From positions 1 through 43,763 of the forward strand of contig QHUY01000060.1 in the NCBI GenBank assembly GCA_003223415.1: 43,763 nt of DNA. The letters are read 5' to 3'. This document shows positions 26,753 to 36,135 of the stretch, piece by piece (the first letter of the stretch is position 1; each line of letters opens with the position of its first letter). The translations under genes and the position numbers were made by a program. Source of the DNA: Gemmatimonadota bacterium (GTDB lineage: Bacteria > Gemmatimonadota > Gemmatimonadetes > Gemmatimonadales > GWC2-71-9). The notes beneath the pieces were generated by a model that made no database searches, was not told the origin of the DNA, and was given only the letters and a program-made list of their open reading frames with translations.

Positions 26753-28368
26753 GCGGCAGACTCCCGCAACGCCCGATTCACCGCGTTGCGCACGAGCGCC
26801 TCTTTGTCCTGAGCGGCGCGCTCGAGCACCGCGCGCGCCTGCGGGGAGCGGATCTTCCCTAGGGCCATGGCGGCGCAGGCGCGCGTCTCCGGGTCTTCCC
26901 GCTTGGCCAGCAGCCCCTTGGGGGTCAGCATCTTCTCCAGCAGCGGGATCCCATTCGCCCCGGCGAGCGAACCGTACGCCTCGAAGAAGACCATTTTCTC
27001 CGTGAGGTCGGCGTTCTTGAGCTTGCCGCCCGTCACCGCACCTTCGACGCTCGGGAACGCGTTGCGGTGCCCGCGCGCGGCGAGGTACTTGACGGCCGCG
27101 ATGCGCACGTCCCGCTCACTGTCTGCCACCGCGTTCTCCAGCAGGCGCATCGCGCTGGGGGTGCCGATCGCCGTGAGCGCCTCGACCACGGCCATCTTCA
27201 GCGCGCGGTCGCCGGTCTCGAGCAGCTTGCCCATCCCGTCGGGCGCGCCCGGAAGCTTGAGTCGTCCCGCGACCCGCACCATCTCGAACTGGGTCGCCGG
27301 ATCGGCGCTGGCGAGCGCTTTCAGCACTTCGGCCGTGTTCGCCTGCGCCAGGCGCTCGCCCGCCCGTTGCACCAGCTCCTGCACCCGCTCGTTGGTCAGC
27401 CGGGGGATCCACGACAGCAGCGTGCCGAGCGCATCGGGCCCGGTCTCCTGGAACAGCTCGCTCAGCTCCTCCTCGGTGGGGTGCACCGTCGCTTCGTCCA
27501 GCGACTGCAGCAGCTGCGAGAGCGTCTCCGGCTGCGACAGCCGGTGCGGGAGCGCCTCGAGGGCCTGCCGGTGCTCGGGGATCAGCTCGCGGGCGCGCTG
27601 CAGGATGGTCCGCGATTCCCGCAGGATGTAGGCGACGGAGCGGAAGTCCCCCGCCCCCAGGAGGTAGGGGATGAAATTCTCGACGATCGAGATCAGTTCG
27701 GCCCGGACCGTGCCATACGTTTGCAGCTCGAGCAGGTCGAACAGCATCGCCAAGACGTTGCCCCGCAGGTCCTGCGCGTACTCGCGCTCTACGGACTTGT
27801 GGAGGAAGTCGATCTCCTTGTCGTCGAGGAAGTAGAGCGTGGTGTCGAAATCGTCGATCGACACCAGCCCCTCGCGCGGGGGAGGCGCTTCCTCCACCAC
27901 AACCCGCCGCACGTCGCTGGGAGAAGAGCTGGGGATCGTCTCCCCGGCCTCGATCGGCACCGCATTCTCGGTGGCGAGCTCGCGGAACGTATAGGCGATG
28001 AACTGGAAGTCTTCCTGCCACAACAGGGTCAGCAGGTCGTCGGCCGCGTCCGCCTGCAGGGTTTTCGCCAGGTGGAGCACCCGCAGGAATCCGACGATCT
28101 CCTGGTCCTCCACGCCCGGCTTGAACAGGAGCGAGCGGACGCCGTCCTTGTACAGCGTCCAGGCGATGCTCTCGTTCTTCTGCTCCTGGTGGTAGACGAC
28201 GGCGCCTTCCCAGCGCAGGTCCGTCTCACCCACGTCGAAGTGCAGATCGTCGGTGGCTTGCCAGATGTGGCGGAACGCGCCGCGGATGTTCTCGACCGCG
28301 CGCTGGTAGACCGGATTGTTGGGGAGGTAGAGCTGCGTCGCCCGCATGCCCTTGCTGAGGAGCGTCAT
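26749..28368 (-). CDS. HEAT-repeat-containing protein, hypothetical
   Basis: 539 aa, no membrane segments. The last 250 residues are helical HEAT-like repeats (ALKMAVVEALTAIGTPSAMRLL, DVRIAAVKYLAARGHRNAF, RACAAMALGKIRSPQARAVL, LVRNAVNRALRES). The first 280 residues are alpha/beta with FDVGETDLRWEGAVVY and an acidic stretch. I do not recognise the N-terminal family. ATG at 28368 is preceded by GAGGAG. In the same frame, coding-looking sequence (PIPELALPPSQVEEL) extends up to a CTG at 28431 that overlaps the trpB stop, so a CTG start cannot be excluded. Likely a partner or scaffold for the HD-GYP protein. Confidence 0.85.
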   Translation of the reverse strand: MTLLSKGMRATQLYLPNNPVYQRAVENIRGAFRHIWQATDDLHFDVGETDLRWEGAVVYHQEQKNESIAWTLYKDGVRSLLFKPGVEDQEIVGFLRVLHLAKTLQADAADDLLTLLWQEDFQFIAYTFRELATENAVPIEAGETIPSSSPSDVRRVVVEEAPPPREGLVSIDDFDTTLYFLDDKEIDFLHKSVEREYAQDLRGNVLAMLFDLLELQTYGTVRAELISIVENFIPYLLGAGDFRSVAYILRESRTILQRARELIPEHRQALEALPHRLSQPETLSQLLQSLDEATVHPTEEELSELFQETGPDALGTLLSWIPRLTNERVQELVQRAGERLAQANTAEVLKALASADPATQFEMVRVAGRLKLPGAPDGMGKLLETGDRALKMAVVEALTAIGTPSAMRLLENAVADSERDVRIAAVKYLAARGHRNAFPSVEGAVTGGKLKNADLTEKMVFFEAYGSLAGANGIPLLEKMLTPKGLLAKREDPETRACAAMALGKIRSPQARAVLERAAQDKEALVRNAVNRALRESAA

Positions 28369-28427
28369 CAGCTCCTCGACCTGCGACGGCGGCAGGGCCA
28401 GCTCGGGAATCGGCGCGGGTGCGTTGC

Positions 28428-29624
28428 TCAGATCGCGGCTCCGGTGAGTTCGGCGACCAGGGCGACGTCCTTGTCCCCACGGCCGCTCAGGTTGACGACG
28501 ACGACCTCCCCCTCCTGCCAGCGGCCCGGCTGCCCGAGCACCCAGGCCACGGCGTGGGCGCTCTCCAGCGCCGGCAGGATTCCCTCCAACCGGCTGAGCC
28601 CGGCGAAGGCCTCGAGCGCCTGCCGGTCCGTTACCGCCTCATACAATACGCGGCCCGCGTCTTTCAGGTAAGCGTGTTCTGGCCCGACGCCGGGGTAGTC
28701 CAGCCCCGCCGACACGGAGTGGGCCGGCTGCACCTGCCCGTCGGCGTCCTGCAACAGGTAGGACAGGCTCCCGTGGAACACTCCGGGCCGCCCGCGCACC
28801 AGGGACGCCGCGTGTCGTTCCGTGGCGAGACCCTCGCCGGCCGCCTCCACCCCGACCAACTCGACGTCGCGGTCGGCGAGAAAGCCCGCGAAGACACCCA
28901 TGGCGTTCGAGCCGCCGCCGACGCAGGCGACCACCGTCCGCGGCAACCTCCCGCAGCGCTCCAGCACCTGCCGTCGGCACTCGCGCCCGATCACGGCCTG
29001 AAAGTCCCGCACGATGCGCGGGAACGGGTCGGGTCCCACGACCGAGCCGATGATGTAGTGCGTGGTCGTCACGTTGGTCACCCAGTCGCGCAACGCTTCG
29101 TTGGTCGCATCCTTGAGCGTGCGCGTGCCCGAGGTCACCGGCACGACGCGGGCGCCCATCAGCTCCATGCGGTAGACGTTGAGCCGCTGGCGCCGCATGT
29201 CCTCCTCACCCATGTACACCACGCACTCCAGCCCGAAGCGCGCGCACACCGTCGCCGTGGCGACACCGTGCTGACCCGCGCCCGTCTCGGCGATGATGCG
29301 GCGCTTCCCCATGCGCCCCGCCAACAGCGCCTGCCCCAGCGTGTTGTTGATCTTGTGGGCGCCGGTGTGGTTCAAATCCTCGCGTTTCAGCAGCACGCGC
29401 ACGCCCGCGCCGACCTGCGCCGAGAGTCGCGGCACGTCCGTCAGCGGCGTGGGACGCCCCACGTAATCGCGGAGGAGGGCCTCCAACTCCGCCGAGAACC
29501 GCGGATCGCGCTGCGCCTCGGCGTACACACGCGTCAGGTCCTCGAGCGCCGCCATCAGCGTCTCGGGGACGTAGCGGCCGCCGTACGGTCCGAAACGGCC
29601 GGACTCTACCGGAGGCGAGGTCAC
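28428..29624 (-). CDS. trpB: Tryptophan synthase beta subunit
   Basis: PLP enzyme that condenses indole with serine. 398 aa from the GTG ([21 protein letters not shown]); the track ORF runs on into trpC in another frame. PLP lysine Lys91 is in [24 protein letters not shown] and the phosphate loop GGGSNAMG are intact. This is a standard TrpB1 sequence. It lies 19 bp after trpC. A G-rich GGGGGGACCC precedes the start and may act as ribosome-binding site. Confidence 0.97.
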   Translation of the reverse strand: MTSPPVESGRFGPYGGRYVPETLMAALEDLTRVYAEAQRDPRFSAELEALLRDYVGRPTPLTDVPRLSAQVGAGVRVLLKREDLNHTGAHKINNTLGQALLAGRMGKRRIIAETGAGQHGVATATVCARFGLECVVYMGEEDMRRQRLNVYRMELMGARVVPVTSGTRTLKDATNEALRDWVTNVTTTHYIIGSVVGPDPFPRIVRDFQAVIGRECRRQVLERCGRLPRTVVACVGGGSNAMGVFAGFLADRDVELVGVEAAGEGLATERHAASLVRGRPGVFHGSLSYLLQDADGQVQPAHSVSAGLDYPGVGPEHAYLKDAGRVLYEAVTDRQALEAFAGLSRLEGILPALESAHAVAWVLGQPGRWQEGEVVVVNLSGRGDKDVALVAELTGAAI

Positions 29625-29643
29625 GGGTCCCCCCGCATTTGTC

Positions 29644-30438
29644 TCAGAGCCTCCCCACTCTCGGGACTCCGCAAAGCTCCCGCACCGCCGCCGCCGGATC
29701 AGCGGCGCGCGCCACGGACGTTCCCACCAGCACGAGATCCGCGCCCGCCGCCGCCATTCGCGTGACGTCGGCCCGCGTCTCGATCCCGCTCTCGGCCACG
29801 GCCGGCACGTCCCGCGGCACCAGGGGGAGCAGCGACTCGAGGAGGCCAAGATTCACCGCGAACGTGTCCAGGTCGCGGCTGTTCACGCCGACTGCGGTCG
29901 GCTCGGCGGCGAGCGCCCCGTTGAGCTCCGGCGGCGAGTGCACCTCCACCAGCACGCCGAGCTCCATGTTGCGCGCCGCCCGGCTGAGGGCGGCCAGCTG
30001 CGCCGGCTCGAGGATGCGCGCGATCAGCAGCACCGCACTGGCTCCTACGGCGCGAGCTTGCAGGAGCTGCACCTCGTCGAGCACGAAATCCTTCAGCAAC
30101 GCCGGTACCGGAACGGCCTGGACGACTCGCTCAAGATCCTCCAGCGAGCCTCCGAAGTGGCGCTCGTCGGTGAGCACCGAGAGCGCCACGGCGCCACCCG
30201 CCACGTACGCCTGGGCATGCGTGACCGGGTCCAGGTCCCCCCTGATGTCGCCGGCGGAGGGAGACCGCCGTTTGACCTCCGCGATCACCCCGATGCTGGT
30301 GCCATGAAGAGCCGCGTGGAATGGCACCGGTGACCGCGCCGCCGCAGCGGCGCGCTCGAGCTCGCGGGCCCGCGGGCGCAGCGCCGCCACTCGCTCCCGG
30401 GTAAAGCTTAGGATGGAAGACAGCGAGGCGCGGGTCAT
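29644..30438 (-). CDS. trpC: Indole-3-glycerol phosphate synthase
   Basis: 264 aa TIM barrel making indole-3-glycerol phosphate. Start MTRASLSS chosen at 30438, since the 31 extra track residues read through the lexA operator region. Motifs: [14 protein letters not shown] (catalytic Lys), [33 protein letters not shown] and AESGI. First gene of the trp-containing minus operon, divergent from lexA across a 58 bp gap. Not fused to trpF, which is absent here. Confidence 0.96.
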   Translation of the reverse strand: MTRASLSSILSFTRERVAALRPRARELERAAAAARSPVPFHAALHGTSIGVIAEVKRRSPSAGDIRGDLDPVTHAQAYVAGGAVALSVLTDERHFGGSLEDLERVVQAVPVPALLKDFVLDEVQLLQARAVGASAVLLIARILEPAQLAALSRAARNMELGVLVEVHSPPELNGALAAEPTAVGVNSRDLDTFAVNLGLLESLLPLVPRDVPAVAESGIETRADVTRMAAAGADLVLVGTSVARAADPAAAVRELCGVPRVGRL

Positions 30439-30444
30439 CCTTGC

Positions 30445-30489
30445 GTTCGGGTGATTTTCGGGTACATTATCCTTCGGGCAATTTTCGGG
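30445..30489. promoter_or_regulatory. Candidate LexA operator: paired direct repeats between lexA and trpC
   Basis: Four TTCGGG hexamers start at 30446, 30457, 30473 and 30484. They form two boxes, TTCGGGTGATTTTCGGG and TTCGGGCAATTTTCGGG, each with an 11 bp (one helical turn) repeat spacing and lying 27 bp apart. AT-rich TACATTAT between them could be a -10 for lexA. LexA usually represses its own gene, and alphaproteobacterial LexA binds direct repeats GTTC-N7-GTTC with the same 11 bp period. Assignment to LexA is by position and analogy. Confidence 0.6.
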
Positions 30490-30496
30490 AGACTGT

Positions 30497-31105
30497 ATGC
30501 CGCTGACGCGCCGCCAGCACGAGATCCTCACCTATCTGCAGGGCTATATCACCGACACCGGCTACGCTCCCAGCTTCGAGGAGATCGCCCGGCGCTTCGG
30601 TTTCAGCTCGCTGGCGACAGTGCACGAGCACCTCACCAACCTCGAGGGCAAGGGTTATATCCGCCGCGCCCACAACGAGAGCCGGGCGATCGAGATCGTG
30701 CCACCCAAGGGCCAGACCGGGGCCACCGAGCTGCCCCTGCTGGGACTGGTCGCCGCCGGCGAGCCGATCGAAGCGATCAGCGGCGCCGACACGATCGCCG
30801 TGCCCGACGAGCTCCTGCCCCGGCGCGGTCGCAGCTACGTGCTCAAGGTCCGCGGCAGCTCGATGATCGACGAGCACATCAAGGACGGCGACTACGTCGT
30901 CGTACACGAGCGCGCGCAGGCCGAGAACGGTGAGACGGTGGTCGCCTTGGTGGACGGCCACAACGCCACCGTCAAGAAGTACTATCGCGAGCCGGGCGGC
31001 TGGATCCGCCTGCAGCCGGCGAACCCGTCCATGTCCCCGATCCGCGTGAACGAGCGGGACGTGGTGCTGCAGGGGGTGGTCGTGGGCGTCATCCGGAAGT
31101 ACTAG
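30497..31105 (+). CDS. lexA: LexA repressor
   Basis: SOS repressor/self-cleaving protease, 202 aa. N-terminal winged helix (RRQHEILTYLQGYITDTGYAPSFEE, SSLATVHEHL) and C-terminal S24 domain. Cleavage site Ala87-Gly88 in GLVAAGEP; catalytic Ser122 (GSSMIDEHI) and Lys160 (ATVKKYY). ATG at 30497 preceded by GGGAGA. Its TAG stop lies inside inverted-repeat element copy B. Likely autoregulated through the direct repeats upstream. Confidence 0.97.
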   Translation: MPLTRRQHEILTYLQGYITDTGYAPSFEEIARRFGFSSLATVHEHLTNLEGKGYIRRAHNESRAIEIVPPKGQTGATELPLLGLVAAGEPIEAISGADTIAVPDELLPRRGRSYVLKVRGSSMIDEHIKDGDYVVVHERAQAENGETVVALVDGHNATVKKYYREPGGWIRLQPANPSMSPIRVNERDVVLQGVVVGVIRKY

Positions 31106-31167
31106 CACCGTTCCGACTCTCCTCCCGCGGTCTCGGAGAGCCACTCACGATGTCGGAACGGTACTAG
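31102..31167. repeat. CTAG-ended inverted-repeat element, copy B
   Basis: 66 bp element with 16 bp terminal inverted repeats CTAGCACCGTTCCGAC / GTCGGAACGGTACTAG (one mismatch). It covers the lexA stop codon and, on the other strand, the last codons and stop of trpD. An inner CTCTCC/GGAGAG stem is possible. Between these convergent genes it may work as a bidirectional terminator, though no T-run is present. Same family as 22288-22360. Confidence 0.85.
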
Positions 31168-32200
31168 GACTAGCGCGGCGCAGGCGCTCGAGCGCCCCGC
31201 GCGCCGCGCCCGAGGTCACCGCCTCGTCCGCCCGCCGCACGCCCTCCGCATAGCTCGCGGCCAGCCCGGCCACGTAGATCGCCGCTCCGGCGTTGAGGAC
31301 GACGGCCGCGCGACCGGCGGAGTCGGCCCCATCCCCCGCGAGGATGCGCTCGAGACGCGCGGCGTTGGCCGCCGCGTCCCCGCCCTGCAGCCTCCCGCCG
31401 TCGGAAATCGCGAGGCCGTGGGCCGCCGGGTCGAGCTCCCACGTGCTCGTGCGGCCTTCCCGAATCTCCCACACGTCGGTGATGCCCTGCGGCGAAATCT
31501 CGTCCATCCCCACGCGACCGTGCACCACCATCGCGTGCTCGGTGCCCAGTCTGGCTAGGGCCTGCGCCAGCAGCGGCGCCCGGTCCCGGTCGGCGACGCC
31601 GACCAACTGTCGCTGCACGCCGGCCGGGTTGGCGAGCGGTCCGAGCAGGTTCATGACCGAGGTGATGCCGAGCTCGCGTCGCACTGGCCCGACGTGCCGC
31701 ATCGCGGGGTGAAAGTTCGGCGCGAACAGGAACGCCACCCGCGCTTCCCGCAGCAGACGCGCCGCCGCCGCGGCGTCGATTCCGATGGCGATTCCCAGGG
31801 CTTCGAGCACGTCCGCCGACCCGCACTTGGACGTGAAGGACCGGTTGCCGTGCTTTGCCACCGTCGCTCCGGCACCCGCCGCCACGAAGGCGGCGGCCGT
31901 CGAGATGTTGAAGGTGGTGACGGCGCCCCCCCCGGTCCCGCAGGTATCCACGAGATAGGGTGCGTTGGTCTCGACCCGCACCATCGCCGCGCGCAGCGCG
32001 CGCGCGGCGCCCGCCACCTCCTCCGGGGTCTCGCCCTTCACGCGCAGCCCGACGAGCAGGGCGGCGGTCTGGGCGGGCGTGGCCTCGCCCCGCATGACGG
32101 CGCCGAAAACGTCGGCCGCCAAGCGCTCGCTCAGGGACTGGCGGTCGGCTAGCGCGGTGATCGCCTGCTGGAGGGGGGGGGAGGAAAAGGCGTCGGCCAT
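31145..32200 (-). CDS. trpD: Anthranilate phosphoribosyltransferase
   Basis: Attaches phosphoribosyl to anthranilate. I choose the ATG of MADAFSSPPLQQAI (351 aa) over the track GTG at 32254. Motifs: VDTCGTGGGAVTTFNIST (PRPP loop), KHGNRSFTSKCGSADVLEALG, FAPNFHPAM, GPLANPAGV. A run of nine G (32173-32181) lies near the N-terminus. The last residues SPSTVPTS are encoded by element copy B, so the natural C-terminus may have been extended by the insertion. It stands apart from trpCBA, on the far side of lexA; no trpE or trpG is visible. Confidence 0.96.
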   Translation of the reverse strand: MADAFSSPPLQQAITALADRQSLSERLAADVFGAVMRGEATPAQTAALLVGLRVKGETPEEVAGAARALRAAMVRVETNAPYLVDTCGTGGGAVTTFNISTAAAFVAAGAGATVAKHGNRSFTSKCGSADVLEALGIAIGIDAAAAARLLREARVAFLFAPNFHPAMRHVGPVRRELGITSVMNLLGPLANPAGVQRQLVGVADRDRAPLLAQALARLGTEHAMVVHGRVGMDEISPQGITDVWEIREGRTSTWELDPAAHGLAISDGGRLQGGDAAANAARLERILAGDGADSAGRAAVVLNAGAAIYVAGLAASYAEGVRRADEAVTSGAARGALERLRRASPSTVPTS

Positions 32201-32307
32201 GGAGGCTTTCGGGGTCGCGAAACCTACGGCGGAAAATCGTCTTTTGTCAAACACGACAACGGGTTGCGCCGCTTGATTGGCCCTCTCCCCGTCCCTATTT
32301 TACGCAT
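32201..32307. promoter_or_regulatory. Divergent intergenic region between trpD and truA
   Basis: 107 bp gap with locally AT-rich DNA. Toward trpD (minus) a TTGACA hexamer is followed after 17 bp by GTAGGT, a good -35 with a poor -10. Toward truA (plus) TATTTT lies about ten bp before the GTG start, so that mRNA may be nearly leaderless. No Shine-Dalgarno is seen for truA. No trp attenuator or other RNA structure was recognised. Confidence 0.4.
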
Positions 32308-33120
32308 GTGACGAGCCGGCCCTTCCTCGCGGTAGTGCACTACGACGGGGCCCGGTTCGTGGGGTGGCAGCGTCAACCGCAAGGGCGCACCGTCCAGGCC
32401 GAAGTCGAGGCGGTGCTCGAGCGATTGGCCGGGTGCAAGACGACGGCCACCGGAGCGGGCCGCACCGATACCGGCGTACACGCGCTTGGTCAGGGTGTCG
32501 GCTTCACGCTTCCGGAGCGCTGGGCCGGCAATGTCCCGGGATCGCGGCGTGCGCTGAACGCGTTGCTACCCCGGGACATCTGGGTGGAGCGGGTGCACGC
32601 GATGCAGCCGGGCTTTCACGCGCGGCGGAGCGCGACGGCGCGTCGCTATCGCTATGTGATCGGGACCGACGAGTCCTGCCGCTCGCCGTTCCGCCGCCCC
32701 TACGAGTGGGCGTTGGGGAGCGGCCGCCCTCTCGATCTCGGGGTGCTCAGCCGAGCGGCCGAGGCGCTGCAGGGCGACCACGAGTTTCGTGGCCTCGCCG
32801 CGGCGGCGGGGGGCGACGGCGCGGCTGGGGCCGCCAAGCCTGACTACCGATGCCGCGTGGCGCTCGCCGAGTGGGCGCCGCGAGCGGACGGGACGGGCGT
32901 GACGTTTACAATCGAGGCAGATCGGTTCCTGCACCGGATGGTGCGCTTCCTGGTGGGCGCGATGGTCGACATCGCCCTGGGCCGACGACCGCCGTCGGAT
33001 TTCCCCCGTTTGCTCACCGCCGGCGACAACCAGGCGGCCAGTCCGCCCGCTCCACCCCAGGGCCTGTACCTGGTTGCGGTGCGCTATCCTCCTCACCTCT
33101 ACGCCGGGGCTGACTCATGA
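32308..33120 (+). CDS. truA: tRNA pseudouridine synthase A
   Basis: Makes pseudouridine at positions 38-40 of tRNA anticodon arms. 270 aa; catalytic Asp in [12 protein letters not shown], with [20 protein letters not shown] at the N-terminus and [16 protein letters not shown] near the C-terminus. The GTG start is required because the neighbouring ATG runs straight into TGA. First gene of the long plus-strand operon; its end overlaps the transaldolase (ATGA). Confidence 0.96.
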   Translation: MTSRPFLAVVHYDGARFVGWQRQPQGRTVQAEVEAVLERLAGCKTTATGAGRTDTGVHALGQGVGFTLPERWAGNVPGSRRALNALLPRDIWVERVHAMQPGFHARRSATARRYRYVIGTDESCRSPFRRPYEWALGSGRPLDLGVLSRAAEALQGDHEFRGLAAAAGGDGAAGAAKPDYRCRVALAEWAPRADGTGVTFTIEADRFLHRMVRFLVGAMVDIALGRRPPSDFPRLLTAGDNQAASPPAPPQGLYLVAVRYPPHLYAGADS

Positions 33121-33785
33121 AGTTCTTCCTCGACACCGCCAGCCTCAAGGACATCAACTGGGCCACCCAGGCAGGGCTCATCGACGGTATCACCACGAAC
33201 CCATCGCTGCTCGCCAAGCAGGCGGGCGACCTGGACCCGCGCGACGTGCTGAAGGAGATCTGCTCGCTCGTCGAGGGCCCGGTCTCGGCGGAAGTCGTCG
33301 CTGTGGACACCGAGGGCATGGTCACGGAGGGGACCTCGCTCGCCAAGATCGCCGACAACATCGTGGTGAAGATCCCAATGCTGGAGGACGGAATGGTGGC
33401 GGTGCGACGGCTCACGGCGGCGGGGATCAGGACCAACGTCACCCTGTGCTTCTCCAGCCCGCAGTGCCTGATCGCGGCGAAAGCGGGGGCGACCTATGTG
33501 AGCCCGTTCATCGGGCGGCTCGACGACGTCGGGCAGGAGGGGATGGACGTGATCCGCGAGGCGCGGGTCATCTTCGACAACTACAGCATCGAGACGCAGA
33601 TTCTCGCGGCCTCGCTGCGTCACCCCCGCCACGTAGTGGAGGCGGCGATGATCGGCGCCGACGTGGCGACGCTGCCCCCGGACGTGCTGCGGAAGCTGCT
33701 GCTGCACCCCCTGACCGATCGGGGGCTGGACCAGTTCCTGAACGACTGGAGCAAACTGGTCGCGCGCGCGAAGGCCTCCGTTTGA
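33117..33785 (+). CDS. tal: Transaldolase, small TalC-type
   Basis: 222 aa decameric-type transaldolase of the pentose phosphate pathway. Schiff-base Lys85 is in [15 protein letters not shown] marks the N-terminal barrel. Aligned with E. coli fructose-6-phosphate aldolase, Gln59 is Glu59 and Tyr131 is Phe131 here, the pair found in true transaldolases, so an aldolase role is less likely. Supplies or drains ribose-5-phosphate, the PRPP source for the downstream purine genes. Coupled on both sides by 4 bp overlaps. Confidence 0.95.
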   Translation: MKFFLDTASLKDINWATQAGLIDGITTNPSLLAKQAGDLDPRDVLKEICSLVEGPVSAEVVAVDTEGMVTEGTSLAKIADNIVVKIPMLEDGMVAVRRLTAAGIRTNVTLCFSSPQCLIAAKAGATYVSPFIGRLDDVGQEGMDVIREARVIFDNYSIETQILAASLRHPRHVVEAAMIGADVATLPPDVLRKLLLHPLTDRGLDQFLNDWSKLVARAKASV

Positions 33786-35215
33786 CCTGGACGTCGCCGC
33801 TCTCGACGCGTTACGCCTCCCCGGCGATGCAGGCGTTGTGGAGCGAGCGCCGCCGCATCGGTCTGTGGCGCCGGCTGTGGCTCGCCCTCATGGAAGCCGA
33901 GCAGGAGCTCGGGCTCCCCATCCCCGCCGATGCTCTGGTGCAGGCGCGCGCTCACCTCGACGACGTCGACCTCGACCGGGCGGCGGAGCACGAGAAGCGG
34001 CTGCGGCACGACGTCATGGCCCACATCCTCGCCCTGGGCGACCAAGCGCCGGCCGCGCGGCCCTACCTGCACCTCGGTGCCACCAGCGCCTACGTCACCG
34101 ACAACGCCGACCTGTTGCTGATGCGCGAGGCGCTGCAGCTGCTGCTGGGCCGCCTCGCGGCGGTGCTCGTCGCGTTGGGCAAGCTAGCTCGCAAGCACCG
34201 CGCCCTCCCGTGCCTCGCGTACACGCATTTCCAGGCCGCGCAGCTCACGACGGTCGGGAAACGGATCACGCTGTGGATGCAGGACTTCGCGCTGGATGCC
34301 GAGGAGCTGATCCACCGTCTCGAGTCCTTGCGGTTCCGGGGCGTGAAGGGCGCGACCGGCACCCAGGCGAGCTTCCTCGAGCTGTTCGCGGGGGACGAGG
34401 CCAAGGTCCGCGACCTCGACGCGCGGGTGGCCAAGAAGATGGGGTTCGCCCGGGTCTTCCCGGTCACCGGCCAAACCTACCCACGCAAGCTCGATGCGCA
34501 GGTGCTGGCGGCGCTGTCGGGCATTGCCGCCTCCGCCGCGAAGTTCGCGACCGACCTGCGGCTGCTGCAGCACGAAGGCGAGATCCTCGAGCCGTTCGAG
34601 AGCGATCAGGTGGGCTCGAGCGCGATGGCGTACAAGCGCAACCCGATGCGCGCCGAGCGCATGACCAGCCTGGCGCGCTTCGTGATCGAGCTCGAAGGCA
34701 ATGCCTGGCACACGGCCGCGACCCAGTGGCTCGAGCGCACCCTCGACGATAGCGCCAACCGGCGATTGGCGATCCCGGAGGCGTTCCTCGCGACGGACGC
34801 GATCCTCGTGCTCGCGACCAACGTCGCCGCCGGGCTCGAAGTCCACGACCGCGTGATCGCGCGACACGTGGCGGACACCATGCCCTTCCTCGCCACCGAG
34901 CGGCTGCTGATGCGCGGCGTGCAGGCGGGCGGCGACCGCCAGGCGCTGCACGACGTGATCCGCACGCACAGCCTCGCCGTGGCGGAGAACCTCGCCGAGC
35001 GCGGCGGCCCCAACGACCTACTCGAGCGGCTCGCCGCCGACCCGGCCTTCGCGCGGCTCAAGGTGGCGGCGCGTCGCGACGAGCTCGACCCTACGGCCTA
35101 TGTGGGGCGCGCTCCCAAGCAAGTGGATGAGTTCCTGGGCGAGGCGATCCCTGCCGTGCTCGAACAGATCGACGCGGTGGGCCCGACGCCCGCCGTCGCC
35201 GCGGTAAACGTATGA
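33782..35215 (+). CDS. purB: Adenylosuccinate lyase
   Basis: Acts twice in purine synthesis (SAICAR to AICAR; adenylosuccinate to AMP). 477 aa from a TTG overlapping the transaldolase stop (TTGA); the 713 aa track ORF adds 236 residues from another frame. Fumarase-superfamily motifs: [37 protein letters not shown] and signature [14 protein letters not shown]. Confidence 0.95.
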   Translation: MTWTSPLSTRYASPAMQALWSERRRIGLWRRLWLALMEAEQELGLPIPADALVQARAHLDDVDLDRAAEHEKRLRHDVMAHILALGDQAPAARPYLHLGATSAYVTDNADLLLMREALQLLLGRLAAVLVALGKLARKHRALPCLAYTHFQAAQLTTVGKRITLWMQDFALDAEELIHRLESLRFRGVKGATGTQASFLELFAGDEAKVRDLDARVAKKMGFARVFPVTGQTYPRKLDAQVLAALSGIAASAAKFATDLRLLQHEGEILEPFESDQVGSSAMAYKRNPMRAERMTSLARFVIELEGNAWHTAATQWLERTLDDSANRRLAIPEAFLATDAILVLATNVAAGLEVHDRVIARHVADTMPFLATERLLMRGVQAGGDRQALHDVIRTHSLAVAENLAERGGPNDLLERLAADPAFARLKVAARRDELDPTAYVGRAPKQVDEFLGEAIPAVLEQIDAVGPTPAVAAVNV

Positions 35216-36135
35216 AGACAGCGATCGTCGAAAGTCGGCTGCCCCTCCCCCTGCTGCGGCGCGGCAAGGTCCGGGAGCTGTACGCGGTCGACGGCGACAC
35301 CCTGCTCGTGGTGGCGAGCGACCGCGTGAGCGCGTTCGACGTGGTGATGCGCGAGGCCGTGCCGCACAAGGGGAGCGTGCTCACGCAGCTGTCCGCCTTC
35401 TGGTTCCGCCGCCTGGCGGAGGTTATTCCCAACCACCTGATCACGGCCGACGCGGACGCCATCCTCGAGCGGGTTCCCCTGCTGGAGGGCGAGCGCGAGC
35501 TCCTGGTCGGCCGCGCGATGCTGGTGCGGCGTGCCACGCCGATCCCGTTCGAGTGCGTCGTGCGGGGCTATCTCGCGGGCTCGGCCTGGGCCGAGTACCG
35601 GCAGTCGGGCACGCTGGCTGGCGAGCCGCTCCCGCCGGACCTCCGGGAGAGCGCGCGGCTCGAGTCGCCGATCTTCTCCCCCGCGACCAAGGCGGAGACT
35701 GGGCACGACGAGAACGTGACTTTCGGTCACGTCGCGGCGGCGCTCGGGCACCTGCTCGCCGAGCGCCTGAAGCGCGCCAGTCTCGCCGTCTACTCGGCCG
35801 GGCGGGCGTACGCGGCGGAGCGCGGCATCATCATCGCGGATACCAAGTTCGAGTTCGGCACCGCGCCCGACGGCACGCTGCTCCTCATTGACGAGGTCCT
35901 GACCCCCGACTCCTCGCGCTTCTGGCCCGCCGACGGCTACACGCCGGGCAAGGGCCAGCCGAGCTACGACAAACAGCCGCTGCGCGACTATCTCGCCGGC
36001 CTGAAGCAGGCGGGTCGGTGGAACGGGAATCCGCCGCCGCCCCCCCTCCCCGCGGACGTCGTGGCGGCGACGAGCGCACGCTACCTCGGGGCCTACCGCC
36101 TGCTCACCGGAGCGCCGCTGGAGACGGCGCGATGA
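35212..36135 (+). CDS. purC: SAICAR synthetase
   Basis: ATP-dependent ligation of aspartate to CAIR. 307 aa, nearer the longer yeast-like version than the roughly 240 aa form. Motifs: RRGKVRELYAVDGDTLLVVASDRVSAFD, ECVVRGYLAGSAW, IIADTKFEFG, IDEVLTPDSSRFWP, SYDKQPLRDYL. ATG overlaps the purB stop. Confidence 0.97.
   Translation: MKTAIVESRLPLPLLRRGKVRELYAVDGDTLLVVASDRVSAFDVVMREAVPHKGSVLTQLSAFWFRRLAEVIPNHLITADADAILERVPLLEGERELLVGRAMLVRRATPIPFECVVRGYLAGSAWAEYRQSGTLAGEPLPPDLRESARLESPIFSPATKAETGHDENVTFGHVAAALGHLLAERLKRASLAVYSAGRAYAAERGIIIADTKFEFGTAPDGTLLLIDEVLTPDSSRFWPADGYTPGKGQPSYDKQPLRDYLAGLKQAGRWNGNPPPPPLPADVVAATSARYLGAYRLLTGAPLETAR

Noticed and set aside
33074-35215. 713 aa PurB with a novel N-terminal domain
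   Set aside because: The extra residues are an alternate frame of the transaldolase gene; TTG at 33782 gives a normal PurB.
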